Part shown: piece after piece, positions 45,398-54,661 of the stretch
Layout: the number at the start of each line of letters is the position of its first letter
Numbering within the stretch: position 1 is the first letter of the stretch
DNA from: Pseudomonas sp. SJZ074
GTDB lineage: Bacteria; Pseudomonadota; Gammaproteobacteria; Pseudomonadales; Pseudomonadaceae
Direction of reading: 5' to 3'
Length of the DNA: 64,000 bases
Assembly (NCBI RefSeq): GCF_007828215.1
Contig: NZ_VIUE01000010.1
Coordinates: 81,480-145,479 of the forward strand
Notes under the pieces: model-generated
Databases searched by the model: none
Told to the model about the DNA's origin: nothing
Seen by the model: the letters and a program-made list of their open reading frames with translations, nothing else
Position numbers and translations under genes: made by a program

Positions 45398-46929
45398 TAC
45401 GAGTCAGCCTTGAGGAAGGCCTTGAACCGTACCAGCTCGGTCAGGCGGTAGCCGCGGTAACGACCCATGGCAAGCATGAAGCCTACCAGGATCAGCAGGA
45501 TCGCCGGGAAAGTGAAAACGAAGTACACCAGCTCCGGCACGCTCATGATCAGGTGCGCCAGGGATGCGGCGAACAGGGTGCCGATGGCGACTTTCATGGC
45601 ATGGCCGCCGCCGCGCTCTTCCCAGGTGATGGACAGGCGTTCGATGGTCATGGTCAGGATCACCATCGGGAACAGCGCCACCGACAGGCCTCGCTCCAGG
45701 CCCAGCTTGTGGCTGAACAGGCTGATGGCGGCGATCAGCACCACCACGAACGTCAGCACCACCGAAAGCCTCGGCAGCATCTGCAACTTGAGGTGTTCCA
45801 GGTAGGAGCGAAGTGACAGGCCCAGGGCCGTGATCACCGTGAACAGGACGATCCCGAAGCCCAGCTGGGTTTCGCGAAAAGCCAGGGCAATCAGCACCGG
45901 GGTAAAGGTTCCCAGGGTCTGTAGGCCGATCAGGTTGCGCAGGACCAGGATCACCAGCACGCCGATGGGAATCATCACCATGATCATGAACGTCTGCTGA
46001 GTTTGCAGGGGCAGGCCGTAGAGCGAATATTCGAGGAAGTTGGCGTCGGTGTTCTCGTCCGTCAGCTTGGCCAGGCGAATGGCGTTCATCTCGCTGTTGT
46101 TCATGCTGAAGGTGACGGTGGCTTTCTTGCCCCCATCGACGGTGATCAGGTTCTCATCGCCGGTCCACCACAGCAGACGGTCGGTGGGCAGGCCCTGTTC
46201 GCCGGTGTCCGGGTTGAAATACAGCCAGTCGGTGCCGTTGAAGCTGCGCAGCCACAGTTCCGGTGTCTGTGGCTGGTCGGCCACCAGGCGGATGGTGTGG
46301 ACCTTTTCCACCGGCACGTGGGCGATGGACAGCACCAGTTCGACGATTCTGGCCTTGTTGCTCGAAGACGGGTCGCCGGCCAGCAACAGTTTGACATTGT
46401 CGTCGTTGAGGTTGTTGACCCGCTTGATGGCTTCGCTGATGAAGGTCTCGACGTCGGCCGAGTGCTGGCGGATCGGCGCGAGCAGGGCTTCGGCGGCGAT
46501 CTTCTCCGGGCCTTCGATGGCGATGCTGTCGCGGAAGGTCGGTCCCTTGACCTTGGTTTTGTCGGCGCTGTAGCGCTTGGTCAGCACCAGGCGGTAATAG
46601 AGGGTCTGGTTGCCCTTGGCCCGGCGGGCCGACCACGTCACCTTGCGGTTGCCGTCGATCCGGTTCACCGCTACGCCGTAATTGTTGGAAATGAAGCTCT
46701 CGTTGAGGCTGACATAGTCGCGGCTCAGGGGCGGCACGAACATCTGGATCTTCACCGGGTCCTTGGCGTTGGGCACGAACTCGACCTTGGCGTCGATGTT
46801 CCACAGGTCGTCCGTGGCGTCTTCGGTCACCGGGATGCCGAGCACGAAAATCTGATAGGCCGTCACCGACAGGCCCAGCACCACCAGGATGGCGATCAGC
46901 ATTTTCAAATGGAGGGTAAGGGAGCGCAT
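45397..46929 (-). CDS. Inactive transglutaminase fused to a 7-TM domain
   Basis: The 510-residue membrane protein has an N-terminal membrane helix (LKMLIAILVVLGLSVTAYQI). Next is a periplasmic region including a transglutaminase-like domain without its catalytic Cys-His-Asp set (FNGTDWLYFNPDTGEQGLP). A C-terminal multi-helix membrane domain of about seven segments follows. The combination is the known inactive-transglutaminase/7TM architecture paired with ATP-grasp and retropepsin-like proteins. It lies 6 bases downstream of the protease gene and overlaps the ligase start. Confidence 0.88.
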   Translation of the reverse strand: MRSLTLHLKMLIAILVVLGLSVTAYQIFVLGIPVTEDATDDLWNIDAKVEFVPNAKDPVKIQMFVPPLSRDYVSLNESFISNNYGVAVNRIDGNRKVTWSARRAKGNQTLYYRLVLTKRYSADKTKVKGPTFRDSIAIEGPEKIAAEALLAPIRQHSADVETFISEAIKRVNNLNDDNVKLLLAGDPSSSNKARIVELVLSIAHVPVEKVHTIRLVADQPQTPELWLRSFNGTDWLYFNPDTGEQGLPTDRLLWWTGDENLITVDGGKKATVTFSMNNSEMNAIRLAKLTDENTDANFLEYSLYGLPLQTQQTFMIMVMIPIGVLVILVLRNLIGLQTLGTFTPVLIALAFRETQLGFGIVLFTVITALGLSLRSYLEHLKLQMLPRLSVVLTFVVVLIAAISLFSHKLGLERGLSVALFPMVILTMTIERLSITWEERGGGHAMKVAIGTLFAASLAHLIMSVPELVYFVFTFPAILLILVGFMLAMGRYRGYRLTELVRFKAFLKADS

Positions 46930-46935
46930 TGGAAA

Positions 46936-47472
46936 TTACTCTGCGGTAAGAGCGGCAGTGGTGCAGGCGGGTTTGCCGGCAGCGTATTTGAGGCTGGGGT
47001 CGACCAGTGCGTCGAAGCGCTTGAGCGCCTCGGAACCGATCAGCAACGGGTATTGGAAGGCGCTGCGGTCGGTCAGGTTCACTTCGATGCTGCGCAGGGC
47101 CGAGCCCATGCAGATATCCAGTTCGATGACCGGCCGGGCCGTGTATTTCTTGCCTTCTTCCGGGTCGTAGTCACCGGCGCGGCGTTTGATCTTGCTGACC
47201 CGGGCCAGCGGACGTTCGATGGGGTGCGAATGGGCCGCGTCGATGGCGAGATAGAAACGCACCCAGGATTCGCCATTGCGCTTGAAGCGCTTGATATCGC
47301 GGGCACTGAGGGAGGCGGTCTTGGCACCGGTGTCCAGCTTGGCGGCCACCTCCAGGTCGATGCCCTGCAGCGCTGCGTATTCGTTGAGGCCGTACACGGT
47401 CTTTTCACCCGCCGCGGCGAGCCCCGGCAGGCACATGAAGCAGAGGACAGCGGATAAGGGCTTGAATGTCAT
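46936..47472 (-). CDS. Retropepsin-like (ATP-dependent zinc protease family) exported protein
   Basis: The 178-residue protein has a signal peptide (residues ~1-22, ending GLAAAGE). Its aspartyl-protease-like domain carries the DTGA motif at D47 (VAAKLDTGAKTASLSA) and RPVIELDICMGSALRSIEVN. The family is labelled ATP-dependent zinc protease, but the DTG motif points to a retropepsin fold. It is the first gene of the three-gene cassette, so it may process the same periplasmic peptide product as the ligase and membrane protein. The substrate is unknown. Confidence 0.87.
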   Translation of the reverse strand: MTFKPLSAVLCFMCLPGLAAAGEKTVYGLNEYAALQGIDLEVAAKLDTGAKTASLSARDIKRFKRNGESWVRFYLAIDAAHSHPIERPLARVSKIKRRAGDYDPEEGKKYTARPVIELDICMGSALRSIEVNLTDRSAFQYPLLIGSEALKRFDALVDPSLKYAAGKPACTTAALTAE

Positions 47473-47672
47473 AGATCCTGGTGCACGGCGTTCCGTTTAT
47501 CGGTTCAGGCCCTGGCATTACTGCACAAGCTCCTTCGGTAGCCTTCTCTCTATTAGAGCAGGAGAGCGGCAAACAGCGCGGCATTCTAGCACGGTGGTTT
47601 TCTGACGCCACCGCCGACCGGACGTTGCAAACCCGGCCAAGGGGCGGTTGTGTAGAAGGTGTTTATTGGAAG

Positions 47673-47755
47673 ATTGTCGACAATGTTGTTTTTTGTTTTG
47701 ACGTTTACGTTATGTTTGGGTACTTTTTGCCATATTGATTAAAAAGGTGTCGACA
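47673..47755. promoter_or_regulatory. Two TGTCGACA operator boxes upstream of prpR
   Basis: ATTGTCGACAAT (47673-47684) is a perfect 12-base palindrome and TGTCGACA recurs at 47748-47755, two bases before the prpR ATG and overlapping the translation start region. The centres are 73 bases apart, about seven helical turns. They are likely sites for the GntR-family PrpR itself. The rest of 47473-47757 contains no gene. Confidence 0.65.
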
Positions 47756-47757
47756 AT

Positions 47758-48471
47758 ATGCTCGATCAGCTCGAAGCGCCGGTGCCGGCCCAGGACGATT
47801 CGGAAACCCTTTCCGAAAACGTCTTCCGGCGTATCCAGGCCGCCATCGTCAAAGGCGAGATCGCCCCTGGCAGCAAGATTTCCGAGCCCGAGCTGGCGCG
47901 CACCTACGGCATCAGCCGGGGCCCGCTGCGCGAAGCCATCCATCGCCTGGAAGGCCAGCGCCTGCTGGTACGGGTGCCGCATGTAGGGGCTCGGGTGGTT
48001 TCCTTGAGCCATGCCGAGCTGCTGGAACTCTACGAAATCCGCGAGTCCCTGGAGGGCATGGCCTGCCGCTTGGCGGCAGAGCGCATGACCCTGGCGGAAA
48101 TCCAAGAGCTGCGTCAGGTACTGGAAACCCACGAGCGCGACGCGGCATTCCAGGCTGGTGTCGGCTATTACCAACAGGAAGGCGATTTCGACTTTCACTA
48201 TCGGATCATCCAGGGCAGCGGCAACCGCACCCTGACGCAAATGCTCTGCGGCGAGCTGTATCAACTGGTGCGCATGTACCGCATCCAGTTTTCCACCACG
48301 CCTAACCGTCCGCGCCAGGCCTTTGCCGAGCACCACCGGATTCTCGATGCCATCGCCGACCGTGATGGCGAACTGGCTGAATTATTGATGCGCCGGCACA
48401 TCGGCGCTTCCAAACGCAACATCGCGCGCCATTTCCAGGACAGCGCCGCCACTGAACGAGGTGAGTCATGA
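47758..48471 (+). CDS. prpR: GntR/FadR-family regulator of the methylcitrate operon
   Basis: The 237-residue repressor-type protein has an N-terminal GntR HTH ([40 protein letters not shown]). The FCD all-helical effector domain has metal-binding histidines near [11 protein letters not shown] and [11 protein letters not shown]. The gene overlaps prpB by 4 bases (ATGA), so the two are co-translated. It is expected to sense a propionate-derived tricarboxylate, probably 2-methylcitrate, and to act on the boxes just upstream. Confidence 0.92.
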   Translation: MLDQLEAPVPAQDDSETLSENVFRRIQAAIVKGEIAPGSKISEPELARTYGISRGPLREAIHRLEGQRLLVRVPHVGARVVSLSHAELLELYEIRESLEGMACRLAAERMTLAEIQELRQVLETHERDAAFQAGVGYYQQEGDFDFHYRIIQGSGNRTLTQMLCGELYQLVRMYRIQFSTTPNRPRQAFAEHHRILDAIADRDGELAELLMRRHIGASKRNIARHFQDSAATERGES

Positions 48472-49352
48472 GCAACAGCACTCCAGGCCAGCGATTCCGC
48501 GACGCGGTCGCCAGCGAACATCCGTTGCAGGTGGTCGGCACGATCAACGCCAACCATGCGTTGCTGGCCAAGCGCGCCGGCTTCAAGGCGATCTACCTGT
48601 CGGGCGGTGGCGTGGCGGCCGGTTCTCTCGGCGTGCCGGACCTGGGCATCACCGGCCTGGATGACGTGCTGACCGATGTGCGCCGGATCACCGACGTGTG
48701 CGACCTGCCGTTGCTGGTGGACGTGGACACCGGTTTCGGTTCCTCGGCGTTCAACGTGGCCCGCACCGTCAAGTCGATGAGCAAGTTCGGTGCGGCGGCG
48801 ATCCACATCGAAGACCAGGTCGGCGCCAAGCGTTGCGGCCATCGGCCGAACAAGGAAATCGTCTCGCAGCAGGAAATGGTCGACCGTATCAAGGCCGCCG
48901 TCGATGCCCGCACCGACGACAGCTTCGTGATCATGGCCCGCACCGATGCCTTGGCAGTGGAAGGCCTGGAGTCCGCGCTGGACCGTGCGGCCGCCTGCAT
49001 CGAGGCCGGTGCCGACATGGTTTTCCCCGAAGCGATTACCGAACTGGAGATGTACAAGCTGTTCGCCAGCCGCGTGAAGGCGCCGATCCTGGCCAACATC
49101 ACCGAGTTCGGCGCGACGCCGCTGTACACCACCGAACAACTGGCCGGTGCCGACGTGTCCCTGGTGCTGTACCCGCTGTCGGCGTTCCGCGCCATGAACA
49201 AGGCCGCCGAAAACGTCTACACCGCGATCCGCCGCGACGGCACGCAACAGAATGTCATCGACACCATGCAGACCCGCATGGAGCTCTACGATCGCATCGA
49301 CTACCACACCTTCGAGCAGAAGCTCGATGCGTTGTTCGCTGCGAAGAAGTAA
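48468..49352 (+). CDS. prpB: 2-methylisocitrate lyase
   Basis: The 294-residue PrpB cleaves 2-methylisocitrate to pyruvate and succinate, the last step of the 2-methylcitrate cycle. It has the isocitrate-lyase-superfamily barrel, with Mg ligands in [10 protein letters not shown] and [10 protein letters not shown], and the catalytic [10 protein letters not shown] loop (C123). It overlaps prpR and is followed 38 bases later by prpC. Function is certain. Confidence 0.97.
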   Translation: MSNSTPGQRFRDAVASEHPLQVVGTINANHALLAKRAGFKAIYLSGGGVAAGSLGVPDLGITGLDDVLTDVRRITDVCDLPLLVDVDTGFGSSAFNVARTVKSMSKFGAAAIHIEDQVGAKRCGHRPNKEIVSQQEMVDRIKAAVDARTDDSFVIMARTDALAVEGLESALDRAAACIEAGADMVFPEAITELEMYKLFASRVKAPILANITEFGATPLYTTEQLAGADVSLVLYPLSAFRAMNKAAENVYTAIRRDGTQQNVIDTMQTRMELYDRIDYHTFEQKLDALFAAKK

Positions 49353-49390
49353 GTCGCGATCCCTAACAAATCCAAGATTGGAGACAGCAA

Positions 49391-50518
49391 ATGGCCGAAG
49401 CAAAAGTACTCAGTGGCGCCGGGCTCCGTGGCCAGGTAGCCGGGCAAACCGCCTTGTCCACCGTGGGCCAGTCCGGTGCCGGCCTGACCTATCGCGGTTA
49501 CGACGTCCGCGATTTGGCGGCTGATGCGCAATTCGAAGAAGTGGCCTACCTGTTGCTGTACGGCGAGCTGCCGACCCAGGCACAACTGGATGGCTATGTC
49601 CGCAAACTGCGTCAGTTGCGCGATCTGCCCCAGGCTCTGAAGGAAGTGCTGGAGCGCATTCCCGCCGACGCCCATCCGATGGACGTGATGCGCACCGGTT
49701 GCTCGTTTCTCGGCAACCTGGAACCCGAGGCAAGCTTTGCCGAACAGCACGACAAGACCGACCGCCTGCTCGCTGCGTTCCCGGCGATCATGTGCTACTG
49801 GTATCGCTTCAGCCACCAGGGCCAGCGCATCGAATGCGTGACCGACGAAGCATCCATCGGCGGACATTTCCTGCACCTGCTGCACGGCAAGAAACCGAGC
49901 GAGTTGCACGTCAAGGTGATGAACGTATCGCTGATTCTCTACGCCGAGCATGAGTTCAACGCCTCGACCTTCACCGCCCGGGTCTGCGCCTCCACGCTGT
50001 CGGACCTGTTCTCCTGCATCACTGCCGCCATCGGTTCGCTGCGAGGCCCATTGCATGGCGGTGCCAACGAAGCGGCGATGGAAATGATCGAGCGCTTCGA
50101 CTCGCCGGAAGCGGCGATCAAGGGCACCCTGGCGATGCTTGCGCGCAAGGACAAGATCATGGGCTTCGGCCACGCGATCTATAAGGACAACGACCCGCGC
50201 AACGAGGTGATCAAGGGCTGGTCGAAAAAACTCGCCGATGAAGTGGGCGACACTGTGCTGTTCCCGGTCTCCGAAGCCATCGACAAGACTATGTGGGAAC
50301 AAAAGAAACTGTTCCCCAACGCCGACTTCTACCATGCCTCGGCGTACCACTTCATGGGCATCCCGACCAAGCTGTTCACGCCGATCTTTGTCTGCTCGCG
50401 CCTGACCGGCTGGGCCGCCCACGTGTTCGAGCAACGCGCCAACAACCGCATCATCCGACCGAGCGCCGAATACACCGGCGTCGAACAGCGCAAGTTCGTG
50501 CCAATCGAACAACGCTGA
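49391..50518 (+). CDS. prpC: 2-methylcitrate synthase
   Basis: The 375-residue citrate-synthase-family enzyme condenses propionyl-CoA with oxaloacetate. It has the family histidines in GSLRGPLHGGANE and MGFGHAIYKDNDPRN, and an Asp in the C-terminal third. It is full length for PrpC, shorter than GltA. GGAGACAGCAA precedes the ATG. The next operon gene, acnD, starts 200 bases later after an intervening REPIN. Confidence 0.96.
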   Translation: MAEAKVLSGAGLRGQVAGQTALSTVGQSGAGLTYRGYDVRDLAADAQFEEVAYLLLYGELPTQAQLDGYVRKLRQLRDLPQALKEVLERIPADAHPMDVMRTGCSFLGNLEPEASFAEQHDKTDRLLAAFPAIMCYWYRFSHQGQRIECVTDEASIGGHFLHLLHGKKPSELHVKVMNVSLILYAEHEFNASTFTARVCASTLSDLFSCITAAIGSLRGPLHGGANEAAMEMIERFDSPEAAIKGTLAMLARKDKIMGFGHAIYKDNDPRNEVIKGWSKKLADEVGDTVLFPVSEAIDKTMWEQKKLFPNADFYHASAYHFMGIPTKLFTPIFVCSRLTGWAAHVFEQRANNRIIRPSAEYTGVEQRKFVPIEQR

Positions 50519-50561
50519 GCTGGAGGGCGCTGACGTAGCGACTGAAGGAACCGACCCTCCA

Positions 50562-50652
50562 TGTGGGAGCGGGCTTGCTCGCGAAGACGGACAGACATTC
50601 AACATCGATGTCGACTGATGCACCGCCTTCGCGAGCAAGCCCGCTCCCACAG
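50562..50652. repeat. REPIN inside the prp operon
   Basis: GTGGGAGCGGGCTTGCTCGC (50563) and GCGAGCAAGCCCGCTCCCAC (50631-50650) are exact complements ~50 bases apart, between prpC and acnD. Confidence 0.92.
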
Positions 50653-50717
50653 CTGATCGAGTTCACTTCAACGGCTGCGCCAGCCCCTTCTGAACCCACC
50701 GTGACCGAGTCCTGACG

Positions 50718-53309
50718 ATGAACACAGAATTTCGCAAACCGCTGTCCGGCACTTCGCTGGATTATTTCGACGTTCGCGGTGCCGTGGATGCGATCCGCCC
50801 CGGTGCCTACGACGGCCTGCCGTACACCTCGCGCGTGCTGGCGGAAAACCTGGTACGTCGCTGCGACCCGGCCACCTTGGGCGAGTCGTTGCTGCAACTG
50901 ATCGAGCGCAAGCGCGACCTGGACTTCCCATGGTTCCCGGCCCGGGTGGTCTGTCATGACATTCTCGGCCAGACCGCCCTGGTGGACCTGGCCGGTCTGC
51001 GCGACGCCATCGCCCAGCAAGGCGGCGACCCGGCCCAGGTCAACCCGGTGGTGCCGACCCAACTGATCGTCGACCACTCCCTGGCAGTGGAAAGCGCCGG
51101 CTTCGACCCCCAGGCATTCGCCAAGAATCGCGTCATTGAAGACCGCCGCAACGAAGACCGCTTCCACTTCATCAACTGGACCAAAAAGGCCTTCAAGAAC
51201 GTCGACGTGATTCCACCGGGCAACGGGATCATGCACCAGATCAACCTGGAGAAAATGTCCCCGGTGATCCAGCAACGGGACGGCGTCGCCTTCCCCGACA
51301 CCTGCGTGGGCACCGACAGCCATACGCCCCATGTCGACGCCTTGGGCGTGATCGCCATCGGCGTTGGTGGGCTGGAAGCCGAGAGCGTCATGCTCGGTCG
51401 CGCGTCGTGGATGCGCCTGCCGGAAATCGTCGGTGTCGAGCTGACCGGCAAGTTGCAACCGGGCATCACGGCCACCGACATGGTGCTGGCGCTGACCGAG
51501 TTCCTGCGCAAGCAGAAGGTCGTCGGCGCCTGGCTGGAGTTTTTCGGTGAAGGCGCCCAGGCGCTGACCCTGGGCGACCGCGCCACCATTTCCAACATGG
51601 CCCCGGAATACGGCGCCACGGCGGCGATGTTCTACATCGACCAGCAGACCATCGACTACCTGAAGCTCACCGGCCGCGAAGACGCCCAGGTGCAGTTGGT
51701 GGAAACCTATGCCAGGCACGTGGGCCTGTGGGCCGACAGCCTCAAGGGCGCGCAGTACGAGCGTGGCCTGACCTTCGATCTGTCCTCGGTGGTGCGCAAC
51801 ATGGCCGGGCCGAGCAACCCCCATGCCCGCGTCGCGACTGCCGATCTGGCGGCCAACGGCATCGCCGGGCAATGGACCGAAGTACCGGGGCAGATGCCCG
51901 ACGGCGCGGTGATCATCGCCGCCATCACCAGCTGCACCAACACCAGCAACCCGCGCAACGTCATTGCCGCAGGCCTCCTGGCGCGCAATGCCAATCGCCT
52001 GGGCCTGGCCCGCAAACCGTGGGTCAAGTCGTCCCTGGCACCGGGTTCGAAAACCGTGGCGCTGTACCTGGATGAAGCCGGCCTGACCAAGGAGCTGGAA
52101 CAATTGGGCTTCGGCGTGGTGGCCTTCGCCTGTACTACCTGCAACGGCATGTCTGGCGCGCTGGACCCGGCGATCCAGCAGCAAATCATCGACCGCGACC
52201 TGTACGCCACCGCCGTGCTGTCGGGTAACCGCAACTTCGATGGACGTATCCATCCATACGCCAAGCAGGCGTTCCTCGCTTCGCCGCCCTTGGTGGTGGC
52301 CTACGCCATCGCCGGGACCATCCGTTTCGACATTGAGAAGGACGTGCTGGGCGTGGTGGACGGTCGGGAAATCCGTCTCAAGGACATCTGGCCGAGTGAC
52401 GAGGAAATCGAAGCGGTGGTCAAGGCCGCGGTGAAGCCGGAACAGTTCCGCCAGGTGTACATCCCGATGTTCGCCATTCAGGAAGACAGCGGGCCGAAAG
52501 TCACGCCGCTGTACGACTGGCGTCCGCAAAGCACCTACATCCGTCGTCCGCCGTATTGGGAAGGGGCGCTGGCGGGGGCGCGGCCGCTCAAGGGCATGCG
52601 CCCGCTTGCGGTGTTGCCGGACAACATCACCACCGACCACCTGTCGCCGTCCAATGCGATCATGCTGGACAGCGCCGCCGGCGAATACCTGGCGAAGATG
52701 GGCCTGCCGGAAGAGGACTTCAACTCCTACGCCACGCACCGGGGCGACCACTTGACCGCCCAGCGTGCCACCTTCGCCAACCCGAAACTGTTCAACGAAA
52801 TGGTCCAGGAAAACGGCAAGGTCAAGCAAGGTTCCCTGGCGCGCGTCGAGCCCGAAGGTAAGGTCATGCGCATGTGGGAAGCCATCGAAACCTACATGGA
52901 ACGCAAGCAGCCGCTGATCATCATCGCCGGTGCCGACTACGGCCAGGGTTCCTCCCGGGACTGGGCGGCCAAGGGCGTACGCCTGGCCGGTGTCGAGGCG
53001 ATTGCCGCCGAAGGCTTCGAGCGCATCCATCGCACCAACCTGGTGGGCATGGGCGTGCTGCCGTTGGAGTTCAAGCCCGGCACCGATCGCAAGACCCTGG
53101 GCATCGATGGCAGCGAGATCTATGACGTGATTGGCGAGCGCACCCCACGCGCGATGCTGACCCTGGTCATCACCCGTAAGAACGGCGAACGCGTTGAAGT
53201 GCCGGTGACCTGCCGTCTCGATACGGCTGAAGAGGTGTCGATTTATGAAGCGGGTGGCGTGTTGCAGCGCTTTGCCCAGGACTTTCTTGAATCGGCGGTT
53301 GCCGTTTAA
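50718..53309 (+). CDS. acnD: Fe/S-dependent 2-methylisocitrate dehydratase
   Basis: The 863-residue aconitase-family enzyme converts 2-methylcitrate to 2-methylaconitate-type intermediates and needs PrpF to complete the isomerisation. [4Fe-4S] cysteines lie in TSCTNTSNP and CTTCNGMSGAL, and the substrate-binding region GTDSHTPHVDALG is intact. The swivel domain has GADYGQGSSRDWAAKGVRLA. Length and the adjacent prpF mark AcnD rather than AcnA. Function is certain. Confidence 0.97.
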   Translation: MNTEFRKPLSGTSLDYFDVRGAVDAIRPGAYDGLPYTSRVLAENLVRRCDPATLGESLLQLIERKRDLDFPWFPARVVCHDILGQTALVDLAGLRDAIAQQGGDPAQVNPVVPTQLIVDHSLAVESAGFDPQAFAKNRVIEDRRNEDRFHFINWTKKAFKNVDVIPPGNGIMHQINLEKMSPVIQQRDGVAFPDTCVGTDSHTPHVDALGVIAIGVGGLEAESVMLGRASWMRLPEIVGVELTGKLQPGITATDMVLALTEFLRKQKVVGAWLEFFGEGAQALTLGDRATISNMAPEYGATAAMFYIDQQTIDYLKLTGREDAQVQLVETYARHVGLWADSLKGAQYERGLTFDLSSVVRNMAGPSNPHARVATADLAANGIAGQWTEVPGQMPDGAVIIAAITSCTNTSNPRNVIAAGLLARNANRLGLARKPWVKSSLAPGSKTVALYLDEAGLTKELEQLGFGVVAFACTTCNGMSGALDPAIQQQIIDRDLYATAVLSGNRNFDGRIHPYAKQAFLASPPLVVAYAIAGTIRFDIEKDVLGVVDGREIRLKDIWPSDEEIEAVVKAAVKPEQFRQVYIPMFAIQEDSGPKVTPLYDWRPQSTYIRRPPYWEGALAGARPLKGMRPLAVLPDNITTDHLSPSNAIMLDSAAGEYLAKMGLPEEDFNSYATHRGDHLTAQRATFANPKLFNEMVQENGKVKQGSLARVEPEGKVMRMWEAIETYMERKQPLIIIAGADYGQGSSRDWAAKGVRLAGVEAIAAEGFERIHRTNLVGMGVLPLEFKPGTDRKTLGIDGSEIYDVIGERTPRAMLTLVITRKNGERVEVPVTCRLDTAEEVSIYEAGGVLQRFAQDFLESAVAV

Positions 53310-53334
53310 ACCCACGATAAGGAGTAGGTGCTTC

Positions 53335-54537
53335 ATGGCTCACGCACCGCGCTTTTCACCACAGATCCGAATCCCCGCCACCTACATGCGCGGGGGCACC
53401 AGCAAGGGCGTGTTCTTCAATTTGACGGACCTGCCCGAAGCCGCCCGTGTCCCCGGCGCGGCGCGCGATGCCTTGCTGCTGCGGGTCATCGGCAGCCCTG
53501 ATCCGTACGAGAAACAGATCGACGGCATGGGCGGCGCGACGTCCAGCACCAGCAAGACGGTGATTCTGTCCAAGAGCAGCCGGGCCGACCACGATGTCGA
53601 TTACCTGTTCGGCCAGGTGTCCATCGACAAGCCGTTCGTGGACTGGAGCGGCAACTGCGGCAACCTGTCGGCGGCGGTGGGTTCGTTTGCTATCAACAGT
53701 GGCTTGGTGGAGGCCGGCCGCATTCCACAAAATGGCGTGGCCGTGGTGCGGATCTGGCAGGCCAACATCGGCAAGACCATCATTGCCCATGTGCCGATAA
53801 CCGATGGCGCGGTGCAGGAAACCGGTGATTTCGAACTCGACGGGGTCACTTTCCCGGCGGCAGAAGTGCAGCTGGAATTCATGGATCCGGCGGCCGAGGA
53901 GGAAGGTGGGGGCGGTTCGATGTTTCCCACCGGCAACCTGGTGGACGACCTGGAAGTGCCCGGCGTTGGTACGCTCAAGGCAACCCTGATCAACGCCGGG
54001 ATCCCGACGATTTTCATCAATGCGCAGGATATTGGCTATACCGGCACCGAGTTGCAGGGCGCCATCAACGGTGATCCAAAGGCCCTGGCGATGTTCGAGA
54101 CCATCCGCGCCCACGGTGCCCTGCGCATGGGGCTGATCAAGCAACTGGACGAAGCCGCCCAGCGCCAGCACACGCCGAAAGTGGCGTTTGTCGCGCCGCC
54201 GGCGGACTACGTTTCCTCGAGTGGCAAAGCCGTAGCGGCGGGGGACGTCGATTTGCTCGTGCGTGCGCTGTCCATGGGCAAGCTCCACCACGCCATGATG
54301 GGTACCGCCGCCGTCGCCATCGGCACTGCGGCAGCCATTTCCGGCACCTTGGTAAACCTGGCCGCCGGCGGTACCGAGCGCAACTCCGTGCGCTTCGGCC
54401 ACCCGTCCGGCACCTTGCGCGTCGGCGCCGAAGCCCGCCAGGCCAACGGCGAGTGGACGGTGACCAAAGCCATCATGAGTCGTAGCGCGCGGGTGTTGAT
54501 GGAAGGGTTCGTGCGGGTACCGGCCAATACCTTCTGA
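53335..54537 (+). CDS. prpF: 2-methylaconitate cis-trans isomerase
   Basis: The 400-residue PrpF-family enzyme has two DAP-epimerase-like halves: PATYMRGGTSKGVFF, and NCGNLSAAVGSFAI with a catalytic cysteine. It rearranges the AcnD product so that standard aconitase can act on it. ATAAGGAGTAGGTGCTTC before the ATG fixes the start at 53335. It ends the operon: no prpD follows, only a REPIN and a VOC gene on the other strand. Confidence 0.96.
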   Translation: MAHAPRFSPQIRIPATYMRGGTSKGVFFNLTDLPEAARVPGAARDALLLRVIGSPDPYEKQIDGMGGATSSTSKTVILSKSSRADHDVDYLFGQVSIDKPFVDWSGNCGNLSAAVGSFAINSGLVEAGRIPQNGVAVVRIWQANIGKTIIAHVPITDGAVQETGDFELDGVTFPAAEVQLEFMDPAAEEEGGGGSMFPTGNLVDDLEVPGVGTLKATLINAGIPTIFINAQDIGYTGTELQGAINGDPKALAMFETIRAHGALRMGLIKQLDEAAQRQHTPKVAFVAPPADYVSSSGKAVAAGDVDLLVRALSMGKLHHAMMGTAAVAIGTAAAISGTLVNLAAGGTERNSVRFGHPSGTLRVGAEARQANGEWTVTKAIMSRSARVLMEGFVRVPANTF

Positions 54538-54550
54538 CACCCTTTTTACC

Positions 54551-54640
54551 CCTGTGGGAGCGGGCTTGCTCGCGAATGCGATGGTTCAACCAGTATTTGA
54601 TATTGGCTGACACACTGCATTCGCTAGCCCGCTCCCACAG
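54551..54640. repeat. Partly deleted REPIN after prpF
   Basis: The left arm CCTGTGGGAGCGGGCTTGCT is intact. The right arm (54614-54640) lacks about six to seven bases of the GCGAGCAAGC core (it reads CGCTAGCCCGCTCCCAC). One arm is therefore decayed. Confidence 0.85.
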
Positions 54641-54661
54641 AGTGACTCGCAGGGGCCCGGT

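Noticed and set aside
50451..53336. Very long minus-strand open frame (961 codons) opposite acnD
   Set aside because: It is the shadow of acnD in a high-GC genome; the translation shows no family motif while acnD is unmistakable.
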